Origin: Acholeplasmatales bacterium
GTDB lineage: Bacteria; Bacillota_I; Bacilli_A; Izemoplasmatales; Hujiaoplasmataceae
Assembly (NCBI GenBank): GCA_003477305.1
Contig: DMTN01000023.1
Span: forward strand, 26,983 to 37,031
Direction: 5' to 3'
DNA length: 10,049 nucleotides
In this document: positions 1 through 6,628 of the stretch, piece after piece
Layout of the letters: every line of letters starts with the position of its first letter
Position numbering within the stretch: position 1 is the first letter of the stretch
Notes under the pieces: generated by a model
The model's input: only the letters and a program-made list of their open reading frames with translations
Told to the model about the DNA's origin: nothing
Databases searched by the model: none
Program-made: the position numbers and the translations under genes

Positions 1-1122
1 CGCTTGAACGATAAAACCGCCAAGCTCGGCGGAATGGCGATTTTCATCGCCTCCCTCCTCGGTCTCATCGGCTCGGCGATCCTGCTTCTCTTCGCGGAAA
101 CCTTTCTGAAGTGGCTCAATCTCGAAGGCGCCTTCCTCGCCTATGGCAAGACCTTCGCGATGATCTCCGCCGGCGGCTTCGTGATCCAGGCGATCTCGTT
201 TACGATGTCGCAGATCATCTTCAGCCACGGCTACACGAAAGTCGGGATGACGGCGTCGCTCTTCGCGAACGTCGTCAACCTGGCCGTCAGCTACCTTCTC
301 ATCTTCGGCGTCCCGGGTCTCGGGATCCCCGCCCTCGGCGTCGCCGGAGCGGCGATCGGCGGCCTCGTCGCCCGCCTCATCTATTTTTCGCTCCTCGCCG
401 TGTTTCTCCTGAAAAGCCTCGACGTCAGGGTTTCCTTCCGGATTTTCCGACCGTTCCCCAAGGACATCCTCGGCGACATCCTCAAGGTCGGCTCGCCGGC
501 GATCGCCGAGAATCTCTCCTACACGGGATCGCAACTCGTCATCACGAGCTTCGTCGCCGTCGTCGGCGCCGTCGCCGTGACGACCAAATCGTACTACGAA
601 ACGATCGCGATGTTCACCTGGGCGACGGCCGCGTCGGTCGCAACCGCCACCTCGATCATGGTCGGCCACCACGTCGGCGCGGGCGAACACCCTTCAGCCG
701 ACCGCATCGTCCGTTATAGCATCGGGGTCGCGATGCTCTCGACGTTGCTCGTCTCGACCCTCCTCATCTTCACCGTCGGGTCGATCGGCCGGCTCTTCAC
801 GGACAATCCGGAAATCCTCGCGCTGATGCGCACGATCGTCCTGATCGATCTGTTTCTCGAACTCGCCCGCTCCGTGAACATGGTCGTCGGCACCAGCCTC
901 AAGGCGACCGGCGACACCCGCTTCCCGCTCTTCCTCGCGTTGATCGTCCAGTGGATGGCGATGATCCCCGCCGGATATCTGCTTTGCTTCACCTTCGGGC
1001 TCGGTCTTCCCGGCATCTGGATCGCGATCGCCCTCGACGAGATGCTGCGCTCGGTCTTCCTCTTCCGCCGCTGGCGTTCCGGCCGCTGGAAGCAAAAATC
1101 GCTCGTCCGCCGCACCGCATGA
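1..1122 (+). CDS. MATE family multidrug/Na+ efflux transporter, 5' end outside window
   Basis: Integral membrane antiporter of the MATE family (MatE domain, NorM/DinF-like), expected to export drugs or metabolites in exchange for Na+ or H+; the substrate cannot be read from sequence. The frame is open from the first base, so the TTG at position 4 is probably internal and not the start. Some 372 residues are visible, against about 450 for a full MATE protein, so the first helices of the N-terminal half are missing. About nine or ten hydrophobic segments can be seen. Family-like motifs are VGHHVGAGE (about residues 220-228) and LKATGDTRFPLF (about 299-310), which mark the loop and helix regions of the second half. 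The C-terminus is short and basic (RRWRSGRWKQK). The gene ends in TGA, eight bases before a hairpin terminator shared with the convergent thioesterase gene. It is the only plus-strand gene here. Family assignment is firm; the transported compound is unknown. Confidence 0.9.
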   Translation, partial: RLNDKTAKLGGMAIFIASLLGLIGSAILLLFAETFLKWLNLEGAFLAYGKTFAMISAGGFVIQAISFTMSQIIFSHGYTKVGMTASLFANVVNLAVSYLLIFGVPGLGIPALGVAGAAIGGLVARLIYFSLLAVFLLKSLDVRVSFRIFRPFPKDILGDILKVGSPAIAENLSYTGSQLVITSFVAVVGAVAVTTKSYYETIAMFTWATAASVATATSIMVGHHVGAGEHPSADRIVRYSIGVAMLSTLLVSTLLIFTVGSIGRLFTDNPEILALMRTIVLIDLFLELARSVNMVVGTSLKATGDTRFPLFLALIVQWMAMIPAGYLLCFTFGLGLPGIWIAIALDEMLRSVFLFRRWRSGRWKQKSLVRRTA

Positions 1123-1170
1123 AGAAAAAACCGCATTCCGAGCGACTCGGGATGCGGTATTATTTTCGTT
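1123..1170. terminator. Bidirectional intrinsic terminator between convergent genes
   Basis: A 12-bp stem, ccgcattccgag (1131-1142) with ctcgggatgcgg (1146-1157), has one G-T wobble and a cga loop. On the plus strand it is followed by a T-rich tail (tattattttcgtt), serving the MATE gene. On the minus strand it is followed by ttttttcttc, an even better U-tract, serving the acyl-ACP thioesterase operon. It lies between the MATE stop (1122) and the thioesterase stop (1170), the expected place for a shared terminator of convergent units. Confidence 0.88.
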
Positions 1171-1877
1171 TATAAAACATAGTTTCCATAAAACGCCCGG
1201 GCGGTCACTCCGCCTTTCGTCACATAGCCGCAGAAGTGCACGGCGTCTTTGGAGGTGCGGTAATGGAGATCGACCGACTCGCCGGCGAAGAGCGCCTTCT
1301 GATAGCCGATTTCGATCGTGCGCACGTTACCGGTGCGAAGCCCCATCGCGCGTGCTCCGGCGAAGACGAGATCCCAGTAGCGGGCGTTGTTCAAATGCCC
1401 GTTCTTGTCGATGCCGGACGGCGGGACGGGACAAAGGACATGGACGTCGTCGGTGAACGCTTCGATTGGCGCGAAGCCGTCGGGAAACGGCGTTTCGGCC
1501 TCGAAGGTCCTGGGCGCAATCAGCCAGGGGACGTCGGACAGGCGGACCGGCCGGCCGTCGGAAAGCCGGACGAGCGCCCATTTCGCGACGCCTTCGGCGA
1601 ACACGCCGGATTCGTCGGTCAATCGGTAACAACGGTCGATCGTCGCCGCGCCGGGCGGATTCGCCCACGTTTCGATCGTGACCGGACGATCCGCCGTCAA
1701 GGTTCTTTGGAATGCGGCCTTGACGCGGACCGCGACCCAGAAGAAGCCTCTTTTCTTCAGTTCGTCGTATCCCTGACCGACGCGTTCGTCGTCATGCACG
1801 GAGGCGTCGGTGAGCAGCGACTGGAACCGGACGAGACCGGCGAAGGGACGGATGATTTCGCGATGGCGTTCAGGCAT
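1170..1877 (-). CDS. Acyl-ACP thioesterase (FatA/FatB-type, double hotdog)
   Basis: Hydrolyses acyl-acyl carrier protein to release free fatty acid from type II fatty acid synthesis, in the cytoplasm. The 235-residue length fits bacterial members of the acyl-ACP thioesterase family (PF01643). The N-terminal hotdog half carries the RVGQGYDELKKRGFFWV region (about 33-48) and AKWALVRLSDGRPVRL (about 98-113). The C-terminal half has the active-site signature D157-x-N159-G-H161-L-N163-N164-x-x-Y167, matching the DxNxHxNNxxY pattern in which the Asp, Asn and His are catalytic. The ATG at 1877 is preceded by AAGGA at about nine bases and overlaps the end of ygiQ by eight bases, so it is translated as the last gene of the mtnN-ygjP-ygiQ cluster. 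It ends in TAA just before the shared terminator. The family is secure; chain-length preference is unknown. Confidence 0.9.
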   Translation of the reverse strand: MPERHREIIRPFAGLVRFQSLLTDASVHDDERVGQGYDELKKRGFFWVAVRVKAAFQRTLTADRPVTIETWANPPGAATIDRCYRLTDESGVFAEGVAKWALVRLSDGRPVRLSDVPWLIAPRTFEAETPFPDGFAPIEAFTDDVHVLCPVPPSGIDKNGHLNNARYWDLVFAGARAMGLRTGNVRTIEIGYQKALFAGESVDLHYRTSKDAVHFCGYVTKGGVTARAFYGNYVL

Positions 1878-3693
1878 GTCTGCGGGTTCCTTTCGTGTCG
1901 CCCCGGTCCGGACGAATCAGGCACTGGGGCCCAAACCCAATCAGATCGGTGCGGTCGGCCTTCTTTAACGCTTCTAGGACGAGGTCGTGGTTTTGCGGGG
2001 CGCGGTACTGGATCAACGCGCGCTGCATCGCCTTGTCGTGCGGCGATTTGGGGACGTAGATGCGTTTCATCGTGCGCGGATCGAGTTCGGTATAGAACAT
2101 CGTCGTCGAGAGCGTCCCCGGGGTCGGATAGAAGTCCTGCACCTGTTCGGGATCGTGGCCGAGATCGCGGACGTACTCCGCGAGGATGACCGCATCCCGG
2201 ATCGTGCAGCCGGGATGCGAACTCATCAAATAGGGGACGAGGTATTGTTCCTTCCCGGCTTCGCGGGAGAGCCGTGCGAATTTTTCGACGAACTTGTCGT
2301 ACAGCCCTTTGCGCGGCTTGCCCATCGCGTCGAGGACGTCGTCGCTGACGTGTTCGGGTGCCACTTTCAGTTGACCGGAGACATGATGCGTCACGAGTTC
2401 CTTGAAAAACGCGTCGTCCGGATCGTAAAGCAGATAATCATAGCGGATCCCGCTGCGGATGAAGACCTTCTTCACGCCATGGAGGGCGCGCAGGGTGCGG
2501 AGAATATCGAGATATTCGCGGTGGTCGACCTGCAGGTTGGGGCATTTCGTCGGATGCAGGCACTGCCGTTTGGCGCAGACGCCGTGCTCGAGCTGCTTGT
2601 CGCAACTGGGGCGGTTGAAGTTGGCGGTCGGACCGCCGACGTCATGGATATAGCCTTTGAAATCAGGCGACGCGAGAATCTTTTCGGCCTCGGCGACGAC
2701 CGATTCCTTCGAGCGCGATTGCACGACGCGCCCCTGGTGCATCGTCAGGGCGCAGAACGAACAGCCGCCGAAACAGCCGCGGTTGATCGCAATCGACATC
2801 TTGATCTCGTCCATCGACGCGACATGGCCCTGCTTTTCGAGGGTCGGATGGACGTCGCGCATGAACGGCAGGTCATAGACGCCGTCAAGCTCGCCGCGGT
2901 CGAGCGGAAAAGCCGGCGGATTTTGGACGACGAAGGCGTCCCGATACGTCTCGACGAGCGGTTTGGCGGTGACGGCGTCGGTGTTTTCATACTGAACCAT
3001 GTAGGATTCGGCGTAGGTCTTCTTGCTGGCGAGGATCGCTTCGTAGTCCGGCAGACGGATCGCATCCGGCGGCAGATAGGTCGGATCGGTGGTCTTCCAG
3101 ACGGTGCCCCGGAGAAAGACGACGTCTTGCGCGGTGAGTCCCGAAGCGAGGCTGTCGGCGATCTCGATGATTGCTTTTTCCCCCATCCCGTACACGAGCA
3201 GGTCGGCTTTGGAATCGATCAGGATGCTCTTGCGGATGGTATCGTCCCAGTAGTCGTAATGCGCGAAACGGCGCAGCGACGCTTCGATCCCGCCGATCAC
3301 GATGGCGTCCGTGGGGGCGATTTTCCGGATTGCCTCGCAATACTTGATGACGGCGCGGTCGGGACGTTTACCCATGATGCCGCCCGGCGAATACACATCC
3401 GTCGTGCGGCGCCGTTTGGAGACGGTGTAGTGGTTCACCATCGAGTCGATGACGCCGGCGTTGACGAGCCAGCCGAGGCGCGGTTTGCCGAATTCCAGAA
3501 ACGCCTTGGGATCTTCAATGTCGGGCTGGGAGAGGATGCATACCGTGTAGCCGTGGCGTTCGAGCATCCGGGCGATGATCGCCGTGCCGAACGACGGGTG
3601 GTCGCAATAGGCGTCGCCCGTGACGAAAACGAAGTCGGGGACGCTGATCCCGGCTTCGGTCATTTCCTGATGGCTGATCGGTAGAAACGGCAT
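1870..3693 (-). CDS. ygiQ: YgiQ family radical SAM protein (UPF0313)
   Basis: Radical S-adenosylmethionine enzyme of the YgiQ family; its reaction is not established. The 607 residues are in the range of the family. The N-terminus (PDFVFVTGDAYCDHPSFG, about 19-36) is the usual YgiQ opening, followed by a B12-binding-like region with GGIEASLRRFAHYDYWDD (134-151). The radical SAM core has the CxxxCxxC cluster motif CFGGCSFC, with Cys307, Cys311 and Cys314 as probable [4Fe-4S] ligands. A second cysteine set, Cys364, Cys373, Cys378 and Cys384, precedes CPNLQVDHREYL. The motif KVFIRSGIRYDYLL (about 409-422) is also typical. The ATG at 3693 has a strong GGAGGT ribosome site five bases upstream, one base after the ygjP stop codon. 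Its last eight bases overlap the thioesterase gene. Family sure, function open. Confidence 0.95.
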   Translation of the reverse strand: MPFLPISHQEMTEAGISVPDFVFVTGDAYCDHPSFGTAIIARMLERHGYTVCILSQPDIEDPKAFLEFGKPRLGWLVNAGVIDSMVNHYTVSKRRRTTDVYSPGGIMGKRPDRAVIKYCEAIRKIAPTDAIVIGGIEASLRRFAHYDYWDDTIRKSILIDSKADLLVYGMGEKAIIEIADSLASGLTAQDVVFLRGTVWKTTDPTYLPPDAIRLPDYEAILASKKTYAESYMVQYENTDAVTAKPLVETYRDAFVVQNPPAFPLDRGELDGVYDLPFMRDVHPTLEKQGHVASMDEIKMSIAINRGCFGGCSFCALTMHQGRVVQSRSKESVVAEAEKILASPDFKGYIHDVGGPTANFNRPSCDKQLEHGVCAKRQCLHPTKCPNLQVDHREYLDILRTLRALHGVKKVFIRSGIRYDYLLYDPDDAFFKELVTHHVSGQLKVAPEHVSDDVLDAMGKPRKGLYDKFVEKFARLSREAGKEQYLVPYLMSSHPGCTIRDAVILAEYVRDLGHDPEQVQDFYPTPGTLSTTMFYTELDPRTMKRIYVPKSPHDKAMQRALIQYRAPQNHDLVLEALKKADRTDLIGFGPQCLIRPDRGDTKGTRRHA

Positions 3694-3694
3694 G

Positions 3695-4303
3695 TCAGAC
3701 CTCCGTGGAACGGAACAGAACGCCGAGTTCCTTGCGGATCCGGCGGTAGTCGGGGACGAGCGGCAACAACGCCCCGTAGAATCCCTTCCCGTGGTCGGGA
3801 TGGGCGAAATGGATCAGTTCATGGATCAAAATGGCATCGAAAAAGACGCGGTCATAGCGCGCGAGGACGGAGTTCATCGTCACCGCGTGAGTCGCGAGTG
3901 CGCACGAACCGAAGCGGGTCCGCATCAGCCGGGCGCGAAACGAAAGATCCTTCGGAAGCGTTTTGCGGAGTGCGGGCGGAAGGGTTTCCACCGCCTTCGA
4001 TGCAGCGGCGAGGGTTTCGCGTTTGTAGTCGGCTTCGCTCCAGCCGGCGGGGGCGGGGATCGTCTTGCCCCAAAGGCGGATCATCCCGGCGGGAAGCGAT
4101 TCTTTCTGCAAAATCGCGCGGCGGGCGCGGCGGATGCGGTCGGCGTTTCTGAGAATGAAGGCCTCGATGCGGGCTTGCGAAAAAGCCGGATTCGCGGTGA
4201 TCGCGATCGTGCCGTCCGGCTTCAGGCGGAGATAGGCGTTCTTGTTTTGCTTCTTGATGACGACATAGGGGATCGGTTCGCCCCCGAGCAGGATCGTTTC
4301 CAT
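3695..4303 (-). CDS. YgjP-like zinc metallopeptidase domain protein (DUF45)
   Basis: Putative cytoplasmic zinc-dependent hydrolase of the YgjP/DUF45 family (PF01863), distantly related to SprT/WLM peptidases; the substrate is unknown. The family's late-placed motif is intact: HELIH at 161-165 gives His161, Glu162 and His165, and His171 in PDHGKGF is the third likely zinc ligand. Upstream, RTRFGSC (128-134) matches the conserved R-[WF]-GSC motif. The N-terminal half has the usual positively charged beta-rich segment (YLRLKPDGTIAITAN, about 24-38). The 202-residue length is slightly short but within the family range. The ATG follows the mtnN TGA with no gap, and no Shine-Dalgarno sequence is visible in front of it, so translation by re-initiation from mtnN seems likely. 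One base separates its stop from the ygiQ start. It has no signal peptide. Confidence 0.85.
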   Translation of the reverse strand: METILLGGEPIPYVVIKKQNKNAYLRLKPDGTIAITANPAFSQARIEAFILRNADRIRRARRAILQKESLPAGMIRLWGKTIPAPAGWSEADYKRETLAAASKAVETLPPALRKTLPKDLSFRARLMRTRFGSCALATHAVTMNSVLARYDRVFFDAILIHELIHFAHPDHGKGFYGALLPLVPDYRRIRKELGVLFRSTEV

Positions 4304-4990
4304 TCAGCCGCGGAGGAAGGATCGCACGAAGGCGGCGGTCTTCCGGCAGATGTCGGAAACGACGTCGCGGTAGCCGTCGACCTGATGGGGATCGTCGATC
4401 ACGTCGGAGACGCCGCGGATCACGATGAACGGCTTGTCGAACTTGACGGCGGCCATCGCGACGGCCATCGACTCCATGTCGCAGGCGACGATGTCGGGCG
4501 TATGGGATAGCACGGCGGCGAGGTCGCTTTTATCGGTCGTGAAGCGGTCGGCCGAGGCGATCGCACCGATGCGGTAGGAATACCCGAGCCGGACGAGCGC
4601 CGCTTCGGCGCGGCTGAGGAGGACCGGATCGGCAAGCGCATAAAGCGCTTCGCCGGCCATCTGGCCATAGGGGATCGGATCGATCTTGGTGAGGTCGACG
4701 TCGGCGTAGAGGATGCGGTCGCCGACGACGAGGTCGCCGGTTTGAGCGGGCAGGACCCCGCCGGCGACGCCGGTGTTGACGACGTAGTCGATCGGAAAGC
4801 GCGACAAGAGGAGCGCGGCGGTAATCGCCGCGTTGACTTTCCCGATGCCGGACTGGGCGATCACGAGTTCATCGCCCTCATAGGAAGAGAGATAGAATGT
4901 CTTGTCGGCGATGGTGACGATTTCGCGGACGGCGACGAGTTCGAGCCATCCGGCGACTTCTTTGTCCATCGCGGCGATGATGCCGATCAT
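4304..4990 (-). CDS. mtnN: 5'-methylthioadenosine/S-adenosylhomocysteine nucleosidase
   Basis: Cleaves adenine from 5'-methylthioadenosine, S-adenosylhomocysteine and 5'-deoxyadenosine, feeding methionine salvage and relieving product inhibition of SAM enzymes; cytoplasmic. The 228 residues match the family length of about 230. Visible motifs are MIGIIAAMDKEV, with Glu11 equivalent to the E. coli catalytic Glu12; SGIGKVNAA (47-55); NTGVAGG (72-78); the GDLVVGD loop (85-91); ASADRF with Phe150 stacking on the purine; DMES with Glu173 (ribose contact); and RGVSD with Asp196 (proton donor, E. coli Asp197). The ATG at 4990 has an AGGGG ribosome site within about eight bases. It lies only about 17 bases after the greA terminator, which leaves no room for a promoter in the gap. 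It leads the cluster with ygjP, ygiQ and the thioesterase; the radical SAM neighbour would make its 5'-deoxyadenosine substrate. Confidence 0.95.
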   Translation of the reverse strand: MIGIIAAMDKEVAGWLELVAVREIVTIADKTFYLSSYEGDELVIAQSGIGKVNAAITAALLLSRFPIDYVVNTGVAGGVLPAQTGDLVVGDRILYADVDLTKIDPIPYGQMAGEALYALADPVLLSRAEAALVRLGYSYRIGAIASADRFTTDKSDLAAVLSHTPDIVACDMESMAVAMAAVKFDKPFIVIRGVSDVIDDPHQVDGYRDVVSDICRKTAAFVRSFLRG

Positions 4991-5006
4991 AACAACACCC
5001 CTTTCA

Positions 5007-5036
5007 GAAAAAAAGCGGAAACAGAGTCGTTCCGCT
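5007..5036 (-). terminator. Intrinsic terminator overlapping the greA stop codon
   Basis: On the minus strand, agcggaa (5036-5030) pairs with ttccgct (5020-5014) across a nine-base loop, followed by a run of T (complement of the A-run 5008-5014) and ctg. The greA TAG stop (5037-5035) shares its last two bases with the stem. The stem is seven base pairs with four G-C pairs, so termination may be incomplete, which matters because mtnN starts 17 bases further on. Confidence 0.8.
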
Positions 5037-5499
5037 ATTTGATATCGAGGATTTCGACTTGGATTTCCTTGCCGGTTTCGGCTTTGAACGTGACTTTCGC
5101 GCCGCGCTTGAGACCCATAATCGCCTTCCCGAGGGGAGACTCGTTACTGATCTTCTTCTGCATCGGATTCGCTTCGAGATGGCCGACGATGGTATAGGAA
5201 TCTTCCTTATGGTCCTTGATCCGGATCGCGATGGTCTTGCCGATGGCGACGACCTTGGCGTTCGATTCGCGGATGATTTCGGCGTTCTTAATGATATTGT
5301 CGATTTCCTTGATGCGGGCTTCGATGCGGGCCTGCTCGTCGCGGGCGGCGTCATAGTCGGCATTTTCGGAAAGGTCGCCTTGGGCGCGCGCTTCCTTGAG
5401 CGCCTCGAGATTGTTCTTGCGGTCGACGTCGGTCAGTTTCTTCCGTTCGGCGACGAGTTCTTCGAGCCCCTTTTCAGTGATCTTGAATGAATTTTCCAT
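5035..5499 (-). CDS. greA: Transcription elongation factor GreA
   Basis: Binds the secondary channel of RNA polymerase and stimulates transcript cleavage to rescue backtracked complexes. The length (154 residues) is typical of GreA (about 158). The N-terminal coiled coil (about 2-74, PF03449) carries GDLSENADY, with the tip acids Asp42 and Glu45 that coordinate the active-site Mg2+. The C-terminal FKBP-like domain (about 81-154, PF01272) has SPLGKAIMGLKRG (121-133). The ATG at 5499 is preceded by AAGGAG at eight bases. The promoter with an extended -10 lies 35-45 bases upstream, so greA can be transcribed separately from udk, with which it is co-directional (50-base gap). It ends in TAG inside a terminator hairpin. 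Confidence 0.97.
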   Translation of the reverse strand: MENSFKITEKGLEELVAERKKLTDVDRKNNLEALKEARAQGDLSENADYDAARDEQARIEARIKEIDNIIKNAEIIRESNAKVVAIGKTIAIRIKDHKEDSYTIVGHLEANPMQKKISNESPLGKAIMGLKRGAKVTFKAETGKEIQVEILDIK

Positions 5500-5533
5500 G
5501 GTTGATTGCTCCTTCGTTGGCTTCGTGTCTTCG

Positions 5534-5542
5534 ATTATAACA
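5534..5542 (-). promoter_or_regulatory. greA promoter, extended -10 (TGTTATAAT)
   Basis: On the minus strand the udk-greA gap contains TGTTATAAT (5542-5534), a perfect extended -10 element (TGnTATAAT) in an AT-rich stretch within otherwise GC-rich DNA. No good -35 is seen at 17 bases (TTGTCT lies 22 bases upstream), which fits an extended -10 promoter. The greA start is about 35 bases downstream, with the ribosome site between. No terminator follows udk, so greA may be read both from this promoter and from udk. Confidence 0.75.
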
Positions 5543-5549
5543 CAAATGT

Positions 5550-6170
5550 TTATTTTAAGATAGACAACAGTTTCGCGTTGATGAAGTCGACCGCCACGTC
5601 GTGGCTGTAGTCGTTGGGGATGATGATGTCGGCGTAGCGTTTCGTCGGCTTGACGAATTCGTGGAACATCGGCTTGACCGTGCCGAGATACTGGCCGATG
5701 ACCGAATCCATCGAGCGGCCGCGCTCCTCGATATCGCGCTTGAGACGGCGGATGAAGCGAAGGTCGTCGTCGGCTTCGACGAAGATCTTGACGTCGACGA
5801 GGTTGCGGATGCGGGGATCCTCGAGCACGAGGATGCCTTCGAGGATGACGATTTTGGCCGGTTCCACCATCTCCGTTTTCGCCGAACGGGTGAAGTTGAC
5901 GAAGTCGTAGGTCGGCTTTTCGATCGCGTTTCCGGCGATCAGCTGTTTCAACTGCTCGAGGAAGAGATCGTTGTCAAGCGCAAACGGATGGTCATAGTTG
6001 ACTGCGCGCCGCGCTTCGACCGTCATCTCCGACTGGTCCTTGTAATAGTCGTCGTGCTTGATCACGACGACGGGAAAATCTTTCAGACTGTCCATGATCT
6101 TGTTCACGACCGTCGTCTTGCCGGAGGAAGACCCGCCGGCGACGGCGATGACGAGCGGTTTATTTGCCAT
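5550..6170 (-). CDS. udk: Uridine/cytidine kinase
   Basis: Phosphorylates uridine and cytidine to UMP and CMP with ATP or GTP, in pyrimidine salvage; cytoplasmic P-loop kinase. The 206 residues match the family (about 210). Numbered from the chosen ATG, the Walker A loop GGSSSGKT is at 12-19, HDDYYKD follows at about 39-45, NYDHPFALD (58-66) is the substrate-binding region, and RRLKRDIEERGR (about 141-152) is the lid. The C-terminal VKPTKRYADIIIP is typical. A GTG nine bases upstream (6179) would add three residues, but the ribosome site AAAGGG runs directly into that GTG and sits about eight bases from the ATG at 6170, so the ATG is preferred. A DUF1292-gene terminator lies about 100 bases upstream. 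No convincing promoter is visible in the leader. Confidence 0.95.
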   Translation of the reverse strand: MANKPLVIAVAGGSSSGKTTVVNKIMDSLKDFPVVVIKHDDYYKDQSEMTVEARRAVNYDHPFALDNDLFLEQLKQLIAGNAIEKPTYDFVNFTRSAKTEMVEPAKIVILEGILVLEDPRIRNLVDVKIFVEADDDLRFIRRLKRDIEERGRSMDSVIGQYLGTVKPMFHEFVKPTKRYADIIIPNDYSHDVAVDFINAKLLSILK

Positions 6171-6231
6171 GGCGTTCACCCTTTCTCGATCCGAATCGGT
6201 CGGTGGTTCCTCGTCAATTCAACATAACGGG

Positions 6232-6250
6232 CGGCGGGAAAATCCCGTCG
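6232..6250. other. GC-rich hairpin in the udk leader
   Basis: The sequence cggcggga (6232-6239, starting at c6232) can pair with tcccgtcg (6243-6250) around an aaa loop, with one G-T pair. On the minus strand it follows a run of G and is not trailed by a T-run, so it is not a normal terminator. It sits in the 113-base gap between the DUF1292 terminator and udk. The role is unknown; it could be part of a leader structure or chance in GC-rich DNA. Confidence 0.35.
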
Positions 6251-6260
6251 GGTCCCCCAA

Positions 6261-6292
6261 AAAAAGGGAAAAGAGTAATATGCTTACTCTTT
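6261..6292 (-). terminator. Intrinsic terminator after the DUF1292 gene, containing its stop codon
   Basis: On the minus strand, aaagagtaa (6292-6284) pairs perfectly with ttactcttt (6278-6270) around gcata, followed by tccc and seven T. The left arm is the last three codons of the DUF1292 gene (AAA GAG TAA), so the stop codon is inside the stem. The stem is AT-rich, and the T-run begins four bases after it. It closes the alaS-ruvX-DUF1292 unit. Confidence 0.75.
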
Positions 6293-6619
6293 GTCCGCTT
6301 CTTCGTCGTCTTCTTCCCCATGTTCGTGGTCATGGTCGTGCTCGGCTTCCGCCGCTTCTTCGTCTTCGAGGAAATTCTCGAGGACTTCCTCGACGAATTC
6401 CCATTCGTCGTCGGTCTCGATCTGCATGAGGTGGCCTTCTTCGCCTTCCTCGGGATCGTATGCGGCGGCGAAAACTTCGCCGGTCTCGTCGCCGTCGATC
6501 TGATAGACGACGTACGACTTGCCGAACTCCTCGGAGTCAAACGTCATGATGATTTCGCACTTCATTTCCTTGCCGGTTTCGTCGGTGACGACGAAATACT
6601 CTTTTTCGTCTTTTTCCAT
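6284..6619 (-). CDS. DUF1292 family protein (YrzB-like) with His/Asp-rich tail
   Basis: Small acidic protein of the DUF1292 family, always found in Firmicutes near alaS and ruvX; the function is unknown. The 111 residues comprise a conserved core (about 1-85: EYFVVTDETGKEMKCEIIMTF, then SYVVYQIDGDETGEVFAAAY and DDEWEFVEEVLENFL). The linked tail (86-111) is almost entirely Glu, Asp, Ala and His, with alternating His94, His96, His98 and His100 in EHDHDHEHGEEDDEE. B. subtilis YrzB, at about 90 residues, is shorter, so the tail looks like an extension. Such a tail could bind Zn, Ni or Cu, but this is inference. The ATG at 6619 has TAGGA about seven bases ahead, overlapping the ruvX TAG stop, and is nine bases after it. 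The gene ends in a terminator stem. Confidence 0.9.
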   Translation of the reverse strand: MEKDEKEYFVVTDETGKEMKCEIIMTFDSEEFGKSYVVYQIDGDETGEVFAAAYDPEEGEEGHLMQIETDDEWEFVEEVLENFLEDEEAAEAEHDHDHEHGEEDDEEADKE

Positions 6620-6628
6620 GGTTTCATC

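Noticed and set aside
4..6. TTG at position 4 as the true start of the MATE gene
   Set aside because: The frame is open to the window edge and the protein lacks the first helices of the family, so the real start lies upstream of the window.
1987..3684. Long plus-strand open frame of 565 codons opposite ygiQ
   Set aside because: It is an antisense shadow of a well-supported radical SAM gene; composition is Arg/Asp/Gly-rich with no recognisable motifs, as expected in GC-rich DNA.
6168..6179. GTG start for udk three codons upstream of the ATG
   Set aside because: The likely ribosome site AAAGGG touches the GTG directly, while its spacing to the ATG at 6170 is normal.
6232..6250. Hairpin in the udk leader as a terminator
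   Set aside because: No T-run follows on either strand; the true terminator is the hairpin at 6270-6292.
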